Part shown: in pieces, positions 1-10,868 of the stretch
How the letters are laid out: each line of letters begins with the position of its first letter
Position numbering within the stretch: the stretch's first letter is position 1
NCBI GenBank assembly: GCA_020746105.1
Contig: CM036658.1
Location: 17,902,689 to 17,966,688 of the forward strand
DNA: 64,000 bases
Direction of reading: 5' to 3'
Origin: Trogon surrucura
Lineage: Eukaryota > Chordata > Aves > Trogoniformes > Trogonidae
The notes under the pieces: generated by a model
What the model was told of the DNA's origin: nothing
Databases searched by the model: none
Seen by the model: the letters and a program-made list of their open reading frames with translations, nothing else
Translations under genes and position numbers: made by a program

Positions 1-981
1 CCCAAAAGTCGTGCCACTGAGGAACATCGACACAACCAGCAAGTGGATCAGGCTGCTCAAGTGTTCCAAATAGACTTGGACTGGGAACATAAAGGTGAAC
101 TGTTTCTAGCTCGGTGGGCCCACGACACTTCAGGACATCAGGGAAGAGATGGAACATACAGATGGGCTCGTGACCGAGGGGTGGATTTAACTATGGACGC
201 TATTGCGCAGGTTATCCATGATTGCGAAATATGCGCCGAAGTTAAGCAAGCTAAGCGATTGAAACCTTTGTGGTATGGGGAACGATGGTTAAAATATAAA
301 TATGGGGAGGCCTGGCAGATTGATTACATCACACTTCCTCTAACTCGCCAGGGTAAGCGCTACGTGCTCACTATGGTGGAAGCAACTACCGGATGGTTAG
401 AAACGTATCCTGTGCCTCACGCCACTGCCAGAAACACTATCTTGGGCCTAGAAAAGCAGATCCTGTGGCGACATGGCACTCCAGAAAGAATTGAATCAGA
501 TAATGGGACTCATTTCAAAAACAATCTTATAGACAATTGGGCTAAAGAACATGGTATTGAATGGGTGTATCATATCCCTTATCATGCACAAGCCTCTGGG
601 AAAATTGAACGATATAATGGACTGTTAAAAACTACTCTGAAAGCTATGGGAGGTGGAACTTTTAAAAACTGGGACAAGCATTTAGCACAAGCCACCTGGT
701 TAGTTAACACCAGAGGATCCATCAGTCGTGCTGGTCCTGCTCATTCAGAGCCTTTGCATACAGTAGAGGGAGATAAAGTCCCTGTGGTGTATGAAAGGAA
801 TTTGTTGGGGAAGACTGTCTGGGTATTTCCTGCTTCGGGCAAAGGCAAACCCATTCGTGGGGTTGCTTTCGCTCAAGGACCTGGAACTACTTGGTGGGTG
901 ATGATGAAAGATGGTGAAGTTCAATGTGTACCTCAAGGAAATTTAACTCTGGGTGAGAATACTCGATTTAATCCTGTATGA
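1..981 (+). CDS. ERV-L-like pol, integrase end (partial)
   Basis: The frame is open from the left edge to a TGA at 979-981, so this is the 3' end of a retroviral pol gene whose start lies outside the window. It encodes integrase, which inserts proviral DNA into the host genome. Counting from the codon at 43, the zinc-binding HHCC set is H27, H32, C61, C64. The catalytic triad is D94, D153, E189, with exactly 35 residues between the second D and the E. A C-terminal domain rich in W and G follows. Only about 320 bases separate the stop from the LTR, leaving no room for env, which fits ERV-L-type elements. No stop or frameshift is visible in 326 codons. Class assignment is from general resemblance to avian ERV-L integrases; catalytic identity is certain, class less so. 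Confidence 0.9.
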   Translation, partial: PKSRATEEHRHNQQVDQAAQVFQIDLDWEHKGELFLARWAHDTSGHQGRDGTYRWARDRGVDLTMDAIAQVIHDCEICAEVKQAKRLKPLWYGERWLKYKYGEAWQIDYITLPLTRQGKRYVLTMVEATTGWLETYPVPHATARNTILGLEKQILWRHGTPERIESDNGTHFKNNLIDNWAKEHGIEWVYHIPYHAQASGKIERYNGLLKTTLKAMGGGTFKNWDKHLAQATWLVNTRGSISRAGPAHSEPLHTVEGDKVPVVYERNLLGKTVWVFPASGKGKPIRGVAFAQGPGTTWWVMMKDGEVQCVPQGNLTLGENTRFNPV

Positions 982-1300
982 TGTTGTTACATAATACTAA
1001 CAGTGTTCAATAAGTGTTTTTCAGAATAATAACCAGTGATGACCAGAGCTGACCTCATCGAGTGACATCCAACAACTGAGCTAGCCTCATCGGGTGACGT
1101 CCAGTAACTTCTTCGAAGTGAACCTACAACCTATGGACACGAACTGTAACGAATCTCACATGAACTTTCCTGCCCTGAGAGACTGCCATGATGGATGGAA
1201 CCCACGATTATGAACTTTATGAATTTACTGAACTTTCCCTATAAGTAGATCATTAGCTCGTGATCAGTATGACGTAAATGGTATGGAATAAGGGGTGGAA
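982..1300 (+). other. Post-pol spacer and polypurine tract of the provirus
   Basis: This stretch joins pol to the 3' LTR and has no long reading frame. It carries loose repeats of a GACCTCATCG/CCTCATCGGGTGAC type near 1050-1100. The last bases, about 1286-1300, are purine-rich (AATAAGGGGTGGAA) and abut the LTR, as expected of the plus-strand primer. Confidence 0.7.
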
Positions 1301-2106
1301 TGTCCTGGGTTTAGCTAAAAACCCAGTCCTGTTTAGTGAGTTTTACTTTTCAGTTTAGTGTCTTCTAAAAGGCTGCACGTTCTGAAGTCAGCAGCATGTT
1401 TTTGCAGACAGTGTGTGCTACTGGCAGTGATAACACCTGATGTTTACAGTCACTGCCTGGGACTGGTATGTAGAAAGGCTCTTGCTTATACTTATTCCTA
1501 TAGTGACCAAGGCCACTGCTGGCTCTTGTGTGCCACGCTGGGGGTGCTGGGTAGTAAGAGGGGGGCACAAGGAAGTAAAAGGTGGCACCTCCGGGGGGTA
1601 ACAGACAGGACAGGTGACCAACGAGAGTATTCCATCCCATATACGTCATATTTAGTATAAATTGAGCGATCACGAGAGTTTCGTCCCTTCTTTTCGCCCT
1701 CCTTTTCTGCAATGGCCGGTGTCCAGAGAGGACTCCATCTGACCTCCTGATTTTGATCCGGATCCTGAGTTCCCGAATCCAGCTCCCTGTATCCAGCTCC
1801 CGCCGCTGCTGAGCCTGGGGTTTCCCCAGTGCCTCCTGCTCTGCAGCACCAGTGGTGATTTCTATCGGGGGAGGGAGTCGGGTTTGATATCGGGCTACTA
1901 TCTATAGTTGTATATAATTCTTTACTTTTATCTCTTTACCATTATTCCTATTACTTTCATTAAAGCTGTTCTAGTTCGGTTTTTTTTCTTCTCTCACACG
2001 TAAGTCTCTCTGCCTCATTCCCTTTTCTCTTCCCGTTTAGGGGGGGAAGAGGGGGTTAGAGAGCGTCTGTCCGCGTTAGTGGCCGGCCCAGCCCTAACCC
2101 GCGACA
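1301..2106 (+). mobile_element. 3' LTR of the ERV-L-like provirus
   Basis: The LTR begins TGTCCTGGGTTTAG directly after the polypurine tract and ends CCTAACCCGCGACA. The ends form an imperfect terminal inverted repeat starting TG and ending CA. An ATTAAA polyadenylation-type signal lies near 1957, followed by T-rich and G-rich stretches. A second, truncated copy of the same LTR family lies on the minus strand from 9083, and comparing the two fixes the 3' boundary. The 5' flank of the provirus is outside the window, so the target duplication cannot be tested. Confidence 0.85.
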
Positions 2107-3776
2107 AGCTGCAACCTGTCATGGGAGAAGGGGCAGCCGGGAGTAGGGCTGAGGATAAGGACCAGCTCAGGCACAGAATCTAAATGGGGATTGGGAGACT
2201 TGCCAAGGCTGCGCACCCACACTCTACGCCAGGAAGAGAGGCACGAGAGGAGAAGTGTTCTCGTTACATTTCCTTTAGCTATTAAAAAACCTTACAATTT
2301 TACTTGTGTGAGAAAGAGATTCTTCACAGAATGTGACTTCAAAGAATTAAAAGGTGTAATCAAGAAAATCTGTGATGCAGCAGTTCTGCTGCAGAGCTCC
2401 TATTTCTTGCCAAAAGCCTGGCAGGAAATCTAGTATTATCCCACTCAACTATTCTAATCCACTCCTCTGTGGCATGAGTGACATGGTAAATTTGTTGTGC
2501 CCACCAGTGAATGTCATAATGCCACTTTAATGTCTATGCTGCTGTGAAGTTGCTGAAAAATAAGACCATGCAGTACCTTGTTAGACCAACTCTGTGTAAC
2601 TCACGTTTTTCCTGTCGTCCCAACTCTCCACAAGGATCCTTGAGCCTCTTTGCCTATAGAGACCACTTGGCCTTCTCTATCTGTACCTTCACTCACAGGA
2701 CATGCCTACGATATCCCTGAAAATCATCTTGTGTATAGGCACTGTTGGTCCTGGCCAATCAGTGCAGCAAGTATACACCTCATCCTCTGAAAAAAAAAAA
2801 ATAAAATGAAGTCCATAAACTTCAGAAACCCAAAGCTGCAGCACTGTATTGCAGCAGACAATTTTGACACTGACTATTCATAATTATTTTTTTATATAAC
2901 AGATTACTTTGGAAGGTGAATAATACAACCATTTCTTTCCTTAAGTAAGGCCTTTAAGTGCAGGATTTGTAATTAATTAGAACATTCTCACTTTATTGCC
3001 ACTAGTGTGTCTTCCAGAATTAAAAAGTCTGCCATGTCTTTTATCTAATATGTAAATTGTTCCTGGACCATAATAAAAATGCCATTTTACTCTTACAAAT
3101 TCAAGCACAAGATACTCAGCCTGGGTTGAATTTCCTTTAGTTGACGAAAATGTACGTTACCTCTAAAACAGATGGAAATTTGAAAGTCAATACAGTGGTC
3201 TTCCAGCATCAGCCATAACTGGAAAAGAACTAGAGTTTTATCTGAAATAAAAAAGCTTTATGTTTACTACTGACGATGTTTAGCGGCTTCATCTTTGTTA
3301 ATCACAGCTGCAACAGAACCCTTTCTTCCTGCTTCCAGAACATGTGCTTTCTGTTCCCAAGCGTCTAACAGAGTTGTGGTATAGCTTTGGAACAAAAAAT
3401 TAAGAATGGTTCTGTCATATCAGTGATCATTTACACATCAGAGAAAGCATGGTAAGAGCAGGAAAAACAGGATCCATAATGTAGCTAAGTAATTTTATTA
3501 TCCCCAGAACTTTGGAGTTATAACACTGACATACAGGAACCACTAATTCTGGCAATTATTTAAACTCATTTCTTGATAAATTATATGGATAAATTGCCTA
3601 CTAAAATAAGTGTATATTAAAGATCTTCCTTTAAAAAAACAAATAGTATTGAAGGTAAATCATACAAATTCTCTCAACCCCCGAATTTAAGCAGATATTT
3701 TCAGATTTAGTTAAAGCTCTGCATTGCTGCGAAGAAGGTTTGCCCAGGGAAACAAAAATACACAGCATTTCTTTCT
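2107..3776. other. Non-coding host DNA, no gene seen
   Basis: AT-rich DNA between two retroelements. I see no supported exon or RNA gene. A short A-run lies near 2791-2801. Open frames here are short and have no recognisable content. Confidence 0.6.
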
Positions 3777-4913
3777 CATCGTAGTGGTTTGACCCTGGCT
3801 GCTGGCCAGATGCCCACACAACTACTTTATCACCCCCCCTTCTCTGCTAGACAGGGGACAAAAATAAATCAAAGGGCCCATGGTTTGAGATAAGGACAGG
3901 GGAGATCACCTGCATCTGAAGTCCCTGGCAAAAAGAAACTTGATTTTGGGGAAATTAATTACATCTATTAAAAGAACAAATCAGAGAAGGGTAGTGAGAA
4001 ATAAAAAACAGATCTTAAAAAAAAACCAAACACCTTCCCTCATTCCTCCCTTCCTTCTGGGCTTAACGTCAATCCTGGTTTATCCACCTCCTCCCTCGAG
4101 TGGCGCAGGGGGACAGGGATTGGGGGTTATGGTCAGTTCATCCTCTCGAGGAGGACTCCTCACTCTTCCCCTGGGCCGTTGTGGGGTCCCTCTCATGGGA
4201 GACAAGCTTCACGCTCCCTTTTCTGATGTGAGTCATCCCACGAAGGGCAATTCATCACAAACTGCCCAACGGGAGACACCTCACGAGGGGCAGCCCACCC
4301 CTCGTGAGTCTGAGGCACAGTCCTTCAGGGGAAACTGCTCCAGTGTGGGTCCCCCGCAGCGTCCCAAAAGTCCCACTGGCCAACCTGCTCCAGCGTGGGC
4401 ATTCCCTCTTCCACGGGCTACAGGTTCTGGCAGTGAACTGCTCCAGCGTGGGCTTCCCACAGGCCACAGCCCCCTTCAGGCATCCACCCACTGCAGCGGG
4501 GAGTCCTCCATGGGCCACAGGTGGACATCTACACCCCACCTATGGGCTGCAGGGGGACGACCTGCTTCACCATGGTCTTCACCATTACCTGGGCAACTCT
4601 GCTCCAGTGCCTGGAGCTCATCCTACCCTGCCCCCACTTCTTCACTGACCTTGGTGTCTGCACAGATTCTCACTCCTCCATCTCTGTGCCAGCTGTTGTG
4701 GCGCAGTTCTTTTCCCCGTTCTTAAATATGTTTTCACAGAGGGTTCCTCTCCTATCACTTTACTGACAGGCTCAGCCTTGGCTAGCGGTGGGTCCCTCTT
4801 TGGAGCCAGCTGGCATTGGCTCTATCAAACTCAGGGAGCTTCTAGCAGCTTCTTGCAGAAGCCATGCCTACGGCCACCCTGCCGCCAAAGTTCAGCCAGG
4901 CAAACCCAATACA
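3777..4913 (-). mobile_element. LTR of an avian endogenous retrovirus, solo
   Basis: Read on the minus strand it begins TGTATTGGGTTTGCCTGGC at 4913 and ends in GGGTCAAACCAC near 3781, matching a very common avian LTR type as I remember it. The middle (about 4320-4560) has degenerate internal repeats of CTGCTCCAGYGTGGG and of CCATGGGCYRCAGG. No gag or pol flanks it, so it is a solo LTR. The minus-strand 3' terminus is worn (expected TG on the plus strand reads CA), and no clean target duplication is visible. The 261-codon plus-strand frame at 3940-4725 is a by-product of this GC-rich repeat. Confidence 0.8.
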
Positions 4914-6844
4914 CTCAGTATTAGAAGAGCTTTCACAGAATAAACTATTTTATCTATAGTAGATGTAGTGCTTTTGAAACCTGCCAGTCTGCCAGATTTC
5001 AGGGCCACAGAAGAGGCAGAAAATGAGTGTGCAGCACACACACCATGAAGCCAGAACATCTTTGCAGGGGAGAGTTAATGTTTTTTCTGCTAGCTTTTTT
5101 GGTTCTTGCACTGACCCTGACCAGAAGCCTGTTTCACGGGAGCCAGTGACCCACAGCAGAGCTAACCTGGGCATGCACCTCACACCAGGTGTGGCCTTCA
5201 CGCTGTGCTGTGCCATGCCGTGCTGTGCTGTGCCACACTGTGTCACAGGCATCCCTTGGCCATGGGACTGACCCAGCCCATGTGTAGCACTGGAGGAGCC
5301 TGCAGGCAGCTCCTGCTCGGTACCACGATTACACCTCCTGTGTGGCCTTGCCCTTATCTAACAGGGAGGCAAGGAGTTCTTATGGGAACATCTTCTAGAA
5401 ACAGGGTTGTTTTCTTATACAGAAATTATACATTAGCTTGAATAGCCAAAAGGGAGCATTTCTCTGCACAGATAGGATCTGTTCTGTGCAGCATGCCATG
5501 GAGAACCCACTGAAGCCTGGTCTGATGCTGCACAAATATGGTGTGCCCAGCATCTGAGCAGATGTAAGATGTTACTCACTACCTTTATTCCTCTTCTTAT
5601 TCTGTCTTATTAAAGCAATTATCTTATTAAGTCATCCAGAAAAATCCCTGCACTGGTTTGTTCTCACCTCACCCAACCTCCCACCTCAGTACAGAACAAC
5701 TCTTAGGTCTGGAGATGGTGGCTTTTTCCATCTAAAAGGGGTGTTTGTTATTAGAAATAGGAATAAAACCGTCTCAGTCTTTCCCACTAGACAGTCACCC
5801 ACAGCTTCGCTCTAGACTGCCTGGGCGGAATTCAGTGCACTGACATGGAGGTGGACAGTTCTGCAAACCATTACCGAGTGTCTAATCAATACACTTCTTT
5901 GACACGTAAACACTTACCTTGCTAAGAAAGTTCCCAGATATATTGTATCCTCACTCCATTGGATGCTAGCAAAAGTGTGAAAAAAATGGCCCAGACAGGA
6001 ATGCTTGATTTTTCTCCAGGAAGTTGTATTTGGGGGCAGTCTTTGACTCAGTAATTCTGCACCCTTTCAAATGGATGCAGAAGCAGATCTTCATGTTTAG
6101 TACCACATTTAAATGCTGAGTATTGTTAATATTGAAGAGAGCACAGCCTCAGAAGAGGGACCTGAAAGAAATTTTGTCTTATACATTTTCGTGGAGACTT
6201 TTACTTTCCTAGCTTTCATTTAGGTCATTTTTGCTTTCGACAATGCCAGAGCAAGAGGGAAACCAGCTCAGCAGTCATTTCTGGTTCAGGAAGTTCAGAT
6301 GATGAAGTATTGACTTCTCTTTTCTGAACTGAGCCCTGTTGGTCTGAAATCCCTGAGTGACATCATTAACAATGCTCTTTTTAGAAGCTTTGCTTTTATA
6401 TACTCAAGAAATAATGACATAACTATTTCTCCTCCAAGTACGGTGGTGAGAAATGCTGATAGCATTTAGCAAAATAGTACCTGATGAGGTGCTATTTTGA
6501 AGCAACAAGCTAGAAAACAGAGTTGAGAGCTATTGTTGCTTTCAGTTTCCTCTGTAGCTAGCATCATTTGGGCTTGATAGGATAGGACAAAACAGTCCAA
6601 GACAAAGTTAAATATGGGTGTTGGGTTCTGTGTTCCAGTAACAGCAAGTTTCCTGAAAAGTAAGTACTACTATCTTTATATCAGGTCCTCAGGGCTGCAG
6701 CAATCTAGTACACTAAGAATACAGTGATGTTGTAGATAAAACATCAAAGATGGATGATTAAGTCAGGAAATCTGCTTTAGTTTGAAACTTCAGAGCACAG
6801 GTCATTAGCTTTTTTTGTGGGAACAAAAATCTGCTTGTAGAACA
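4914..6844. other. Non-coding DNA, no gene seen
   Basis: No supported gene. At 5195-5245 there is a short GTGCTGTGC-type tandem. The stretch around 5290-5350 (CAGCTCC..GGTACCA..ATTA..CC..TG..TGGCCTTGCC) resembles 42380-42440, suggesting an old shared repeat. The remainder is ordinary AT-rich sequence. Confidence 0.5.
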
Positions 6845-6915
6845 GAGTAGAGTAGAGTAGATTAGAATAGAATAGAATAGAACAGAATAGAATAGAACAG
6901 AACAGAACAGAATAG
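6845..6915. repeat. Pentanucleotide (GAGTA/GAATA/GAACA) microsatellite
   Basis: Fourteen or so five-base units drift from AGAGT through AGAAT to AGAAC. The array abuts the 3' end of a minus-strand CR1, so it probably grew from the LINE tail. Confidence 0.85.
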
Positions 6916-9082
6916 AATTTCAGTTGGAAGGGACCTACAGAAGTCATCTAGTCCAATTGCCTGACCACTTCAGGGCTGACCAACAGTTAAAGCATGTTGT
7001 TAAAGGCATTATCCAAATGCCTCTTGAACACTGACAGGCTCAGAACAGCAACCACCTCTCCAGGAAGCCTGTTTGACCACTCTCAGTAAAGAAATGCTGC
7101 TTAAAGTTCAGTCTGAACCTTCCTTGGTGAAGCTCTGAACCATTTCCATGCAAAGAAGAGCTCAGCACCTCCCACCCCACCTCCCTCCTCAGGAAGCTGT
7201 GGAGAGCAATGAGGTTACCCCTCAGCCTCCTTCTCTCCAAATCAGACAAACCCAGAATCATCAGCCACTTCTCACAGGACATGCCTCCCAGCCCTTCTGC
7301 CAGCTTTGTTGCCCTCTCTTGACTGGCTGGCCATGTTGTGTTTGTTGCACCACAGGATGGGGTTTGCCCTCTTGGCTGCCAGGGCACACGGCTGACTCCT
7401 GTTGAGCTGCTGTCAGCCAGCACCCCCCACTCCTCTCTCATTTTATGCTTGTGCCTGGTGTTACTGTGTTCTGGGTGCAGAAACCAGCATTTGGACTTCT
7501 TAATTTCATTCTGTGAGCCTAATGCTCCAGTCTATTGAGATCCGTCTGCAGTGCTTCATGGCCCTCGAGAGAGTCAATGGCACCTTCCAGCTTGGTATAA
7601 CCAGCAAACTTGCTAATGGTGCATTCAGCTACTGCATCCAGATTGTTGATACATGTATTGAAAAGAACTAGCCCTAGAATTTATTCCTGAGCAACACTAC
7701 ATTGCCAGCCAGATGTATCTTCATTCGCTACAACCCCTCAATCTCTACCCTTCAGGCAGTTCTTCACCCAGTGCACCGTGAACCTGTTCATCTCACAGTT
7801 AGACAACTTATCCAGAAGGACGCTGTGAGAGACAGTATCAAAAGCCTTACTAAAATCCAGAATAACTACATCCACTGCCTGCCTTCATCCACCATGTGGG
7901 TAACCTATAGAAGGATATCAAATTAGTCAGTCAGCACCTTCCCTTTGTGAACCCATGTTGACTGAGACTGATGACTGTTCTTCAGATGCCTTTCAACAGC
8001 AACTGGTATAATTTTCTCCAGAATTTTTCCAGGAATTGAGGTTACACTGACAAGTCTGTAGCTCTCTGGATCTTCCCTCATGCCGTTTTTATAGACTGGA
8101 GTTCTGCCAACACAGTGGTATTGTCTGCTCCTGTACTTCTGAAAGGTAGTTCTCAAAGACTGATCAGCACCTGGGGCTTCTAAGCCCTCAAAAGCAGATT
8201 CCCAGGGTACTCTGCTAAATGCCTCCCTAAATAGTTTAAAGTTTGCTCTCCTCAAGTTCTGGATAGCTACTCTGCTGTCCTTTTTTTCTCACTATAACTT
8301 TTAAACAACCATTTCATGATCACTGTGGCCAAGACCATCACATCTTCTGCAAGTTCTTCTCTGTTCGCAAGTAGCAAGTCTGGGAGAACATCTTTCCTAG
8401 CTGGCTCACTGAGTATTTGAGACAAGGAGTTGTCTCCTACAAACTTTAAGAATTTCCAAGACCTTCTTGTCAGACCAATACAGTATGTTCCCAGCCGATG
8501 TCTGGGAAGTTGAAATCTCGTGTATGGACAAGGGCTAGAAATCCATCATTTTCTCCTAATTGCCTAGAGAGCAACCCACTACAACATCTCCTCTGTTTTC
8601 CGTCACCCTAAACCTCACCCATATGCTCTCAGCCACAACATCACTAACTGTAAGGGCTGTACAATCAAACCTCTCCCTTACATACAGTGCGACACCTCCA
8701 CCTTGCCTGCTCTGCCTGCCCCTCCTGAGCAGCCTGCAGATCTCCATCGCAGCACTCCAATCCTGGGACTCATTTCACCAAGTCTCATTAATACCAATGA
8801 TATTGTACCTCTGGGAGCTGACCGATGCCTCCAGTTCATCCTTTTTGCTTCTCATAACACATGCATTGGTGTACAGACATTTCAGATAAGCTCCTGAGCC
8901 CTCTGTGCTCACAGAAGCAATGTAAATGTTTGCACTAGCATTGCCACCCTCAGGCGATGCCATGCCAACCCTTAGCTTGCTTAATGTAATCCTGTCGGTA
9001 TCTCCTTCTCTCATCAATTCTAGTTTAAAGCTCTCTTGATCAGTCCCAGCAGCTTATGCTCAAAAATGCATTTTCGCCATGT
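6916..9082 (-). mobile_element. CR1 LINE, ORF2 remnant (endonuclease and RT)
   Basis: A CR1 retrotransposon read right to left. The 3' end gives the usual GTTGGAAGGGACCT..TCATCTAGTCCA block near 6923. Decayed coding pieces appear in order: endonuclease start (8775-9017, with NACVMRSKKDELEA and IIGINETW), more endonuclease (8556-8747, GGVALYVRE), region before RT and RT start (7923-8255, with SIPGKILEK), and the ORF2 C-terminus (7040-7441, with RRLRGNLIALHSFLR). Stops and frameshifts separate them, so no product is made. ORF1 continues beyond the inserted LTR at 9083-9388. The 3' 310 bases match the RMI1 intron copy at 52376 with about seven differences by eye. Confidence 0.9.
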
Positions 9083-9388
9083 GTCAAGGGTTAGGGCTGG
9101 GCTGGCCACTAGACATTGACAGACGCTCCCTAACCCTTCTCCCTCCCCAAACTGGAAGGGAAACAGAAAAGGCAGAGAGACTCATGGCTTGGAAAAAAAA
9201 AACTAAAATAGCTTTAATAAACAATAATCATACTAATAAAAAAATGAAAATTATGAAATACATGCAAACCCAATATTGAATCCAGCTCTCCTTGTGACAG
9301 CAATCTCCACTGATGCTGCAGAGCAGGCAGCACTAGGGAAGTCCCAGGCTCCAAAGCAGCAGGGAGATGGATACAGGAGCTGGAAAGC
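9083..9388 (-). mobile_element. Truncated ERV-L-like LTR inside a CR1
   Basis: The sequence starting TGTCAAGGGTTAGGGCTGGG is the reverse complement of the end of the LTR at 1301-2106, and similarity continues through the AATAAA/T-rich area to a GGATACAGGAGCTGGA block. It covers roughly the last 40% of that LTR, so about 450 bases of its 5' part are missing. It separates CR1 ORF1 (upstream) from CR1 endonuclease (downstream) on the minus strand. Confidence 0.8.
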
Positions 9389-9730
9389 ACTACCCATGTT
9401 CCCAATTTTTTTAGCACTCTTCCCAGGCCTCTGAAATATGTTTTGAATGACCTCAGACTTTTTGTTGCAACATCATTTGTACCTATGTGTAAGAGCAGGA
9501 ATGGATAGTAGTCTGAAGGTTGTAGCAGACTTTCAGTCTTGTGGTGGCATCCTTACTTTGGGCCCCAGAGAGGCAGCAAACTTACGTGGAAAAAGGGTCT
9601 GGTATGCAAAAGGGTGCTTCTGTTCCACACAAGAAGGAATCACCAATATGACCATAATTGACTATTGTTTCTTCTCCACACTGGTCTTAATGCAGGTTAA
9701 TGAAGGTTTTGTTACAAGGGGCACATAGCT
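9389..9730 (-). mobile_element. CR1 ORF1 remnant with SGNH-esterase motif
   Basis: On the minus strand this reads as a decayed piece of CR1 ORF1 containing HIGTNDVA, the Asn-containing block of the SGNH hydrolase/esterase domain found in CR1-type ORF1 proteins, followed by LGRVLKKLGTWVVLSSS. At least one in-frame stop interrupts it. It is the upstream part of the element at 6916-9082, from which the LTR fragment separates it. Confidence 0.75.
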
Positions 9731-9734
9731 TTAA

Positions 9735-10868
9735 GGATCACAGAATTGCAACATAGCTGAGACTGACAGGCACCTCTGGAGACTGTCCAGTCCAAACCCC
9801 TGCTCCAAGGATCACCTAGAACAGGTTACTCAGGACTTGCTTTTCAATTGGGCGTTGCATGTTGCCGGGTATGTAAATACTACAACCTTTCCCAGCAGCC
9901 TGTTCTAGTGTTGACCACTCTTACAGTAAAAAAAAGGCATTTTCTCTTGTTTAGTTGGAACTTTATGCATTTAAATTTGTGCCCGTTGTCCTGTTGCTGG
10001 CCATCACTGAGAAGTCTATGGCTTCATCTTCTTTCCTGCCCCACCTCACCCACTGAGCTAGTAATTTTGGTTTAGAAGGCTATTAGGTTGATCAGGCATG
10101 ATTCCCCCTTCACAAATCCACGCTCACTACTCCAAATTACCTGCTTGAACTTCATACAGGTAGAAATTATTTCCAGGATTAGTTCCGCCATCATCTTTCC
10201 AGGGACTGAGGTGAGGCTGACTGTCCTGTAGTACCCTGGGTCCTCCTTCTTGACCTTACTGAAGAGAGAAGTGACGTTTGTTGCCTTACAGTCCTCAAAA
10301 ACCTCTCCCATTTGCACAACCTTCCAAAGATAATCAGGAGTGGACTCACAATGACATCTGCCAGCTTCCACAGTACTCGTGGGTGCAACCCATCAGGCCT
10401 CGTGGACTTGCATATGTCTGGTTTGTTTACATACTCCCTAACCGGATCCTCCACCACCAAGGGTTAAGTTTTCCTTGTTCCAGACTTTCTCACAGGTCTC
10501 AGGGGTCTGAGACTCCTGAAGGTGGGTCCTACCAATAAAGACCAAGGTAAAGCAGCAGCAGGCCCACATTTTTCCTAGTTTTCCTTGTTCTGGTGATATA
10601 CCCATAGAAATCCTTCTTGTTGCCCTTCACATCCCATTCCAGATTCAACCTTATACAGGTTTTGGCTTTCCCAACCCTGTTCCTGCATGTTTGTGTGGTG
10701 TCTGTTCATTTTGAGTAACCCAATGCTGCTTTCACCTTTTGAATGCTTCCTTTCTGTGTTGGAGTTTTGTTATGAGCTCTTTGCTCACCTGTATAGATCT
10801 CCTGCCACCCGTGCTTTAATTCCTGCATGTTCTTGAGACTGGAGGAGGTGATCCTTGGAAATCAACCA
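9735..10868 (-). mobile_element. CR1 LINE fragment, internally deleted
   Basis: Minus-strand CR1. The 3' end starts at a CACAGAATTG tail near 9737 and runs to about 10030. It then jumps directly to the RT region, where 10072-10371 reads SLTSVPGKMMAELILEI and GFVKGESCLINLI. Upstream sequence, near 10600-10860, matches the stretch between endonuclease and RT. Stops and an internal deletion make it dead. Confidence 0.8.

Noticed and set aside
3940-4725. 261-codon plus-strand frame
   Set aside because: It lies within a minus-strand LTR and its product reflects GC-rich internal repeats.
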